From NCBI GenBank assembly GCA_938036915.1, contig CALHVV010000038.1, forward strand, positions 1-39,119: DNA of 39,119 nt, read 5' to 3'. This document shows positions 38,929-39,119 of this stretch, piece by piece. The position numbers and the translations under genes are program-made. Each line of letters begins with the position of its first letter. Position 1 is the stretch's first letter. The DNA is from an uncultured Candidatus Saccharibacteria bacterium (lineage in GTDB: Bacteria; Patescibacteriota; Saccharimonadia; Saccharimonadales; Saccharimonadaceae). The notes beneath the pieces are model-generated. The model worked only from the letters and a program-made list of their open reading frames with translations, was not told the origin of the DNA and searched no databases.

Positions 38929-38934
38929 TATACT
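38929..38934 (+). promoter_or_regulatory. -10 box of the gene at 38941, leaderless arrangement
   Basis: TATACT is followed by AAACAT and then ATG; the gap is 6 nt. Confidence 0.6.
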
Positions 38935-38940
38935 AAACAT

Positions 38941-39119
38941 ATGCAGCCATCGCAATTCGATCAGCCATCAGCTTCAGATGCAGCCGACCCGTCGCGCACT
39001 GCTCGTGCCGATACACAGGCCACTGATGAGCCTAACCCACCGCTCGAGATTCGCCGTGGGCCGAGTGAGGCCAATAGCAATTCGTCGCAGGTTTCGCCCT
39101 TTCCCGACCCCACCGAGCC
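38941..39119 (+). CDS. Hypothetical protein, N-terminal part
   Basis: Sixty codons of an open frame run off the right edge. The start MQPSQFDQPSAS is followed by a polar, Asp/Ala/Pro/Ser/Arg-rich segment with no hydrophobic run, so this part is disordered. It resembles in composition the acidic N-termini of the unrecognised proteins at 274 and 1690. The TATACT-N6-ATG arrangement supports it as a real gene. Nothing else can be said. Confidence 0.55.
   Translation, partial: MQPSQFDQPSASDAADPSRTARADTQATDEPNPPLEIRRGPSEANSNSSQVSPFPDPTE

Noticed and set aside
1..39119. UGA recoded as glycine (Gracilibacteria/Absconditabacteria code)
   Set aside because: TGA codons occur as genuine stops at gene overlaps (34364-34366, 23566-23568) and not inside conserved genes.

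Overview
The window looks like a chromosomal segment of a Patescibacteria/CPR bacterium, most likely a Saccharibacteria (TM7) relative. This is inferred from the gene mix, not from a marker tree. The evidence is small streamlined housekeeping genes, a divergent ArgRS, a type IV secretion locus with many small two-helix pilins, proline/glutamine-rich small membrane proteins, and almost no biosynthetic genes. UGA is read as stop (for example nrdA and the first pilin gene end in TGA exactly at the next gene's start), which argues against the UGA=Gly lineages Gracilibacteria/Absconditabacteria.

Layout. 1-8 kb (minus strand): the start of a one-helix membrane protein, two unrecognised hydrophilic proteins, polA, a membrane-anchored GH16 glycosidase and two WhiB-type Fe-S regulators, one carrying two WhiB modules. 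8-9.2 kb (plus): a P-loop kinase and a Pro/Gln-rich membrane protein behind a perfect-consensus promoter. 9.4-12.2 kb (minus): overlapping dnaG and rpoD. 12.5-13.7 kb: a second Pro/Gln-rich membrane protein. 14-19.6 kb (minus): mmcQ-like, orn-corA (overlapping), mscL, argS plus a transglutaminase-like gene (overlapping). 19.6-26 kb (minus): a nucleotide block with pyrG, a small Cys-X2-Cys-tailed protein, an FMN-binding-fold protein, nrdB, a small orf and nrdA. 26.5-30 kb: a spermidine-synthase-like membrane protein and a two-gene ABC exporter. 30.1-36.6 kb: a frameshifted lipoprotein, a VirB6-like protein and six tandem VirB2/T4SS-type pilins. 37.2-39.1 kb: a small heat shock protein, ComF, tRNA-Ser(UGA) and the start of another gene.

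The genes serve replication and transcription (PolA, DnaG, RpoD), dNTP/CTP supply (NrdAB, PyrG), RNA turnover (Orn), osmotic and ion control (MscL, CorA), and envelope or host contact (GH16, T4SS, ABC exporter). Two initiation modes coexist. Several genes have a normal Shine-Dalgarno (nrdA, nrdB, mscL, pyrG, hsp20). About ten others have a TATACT-like -10 box exactly 6 nt before ATG and no ribosome binding site, as expected for leaderless mRNAs.

The most notable observations are: the leaderless architecture; the tandem-WhiB protein; a DnaG whose four zinc ligands are all replaced; an NrdA without its C-terminal redox cysteines, near a small protein that ends in Cys-Glu-Gly-Cys-Gln; a class Ic-type NrdB; two highly structured candidate RNAs flanking the nrd genes; and a third candidate RNA that carries a perfect Shine-Dalgarno/anti-Shine-Dalgarno sequence.
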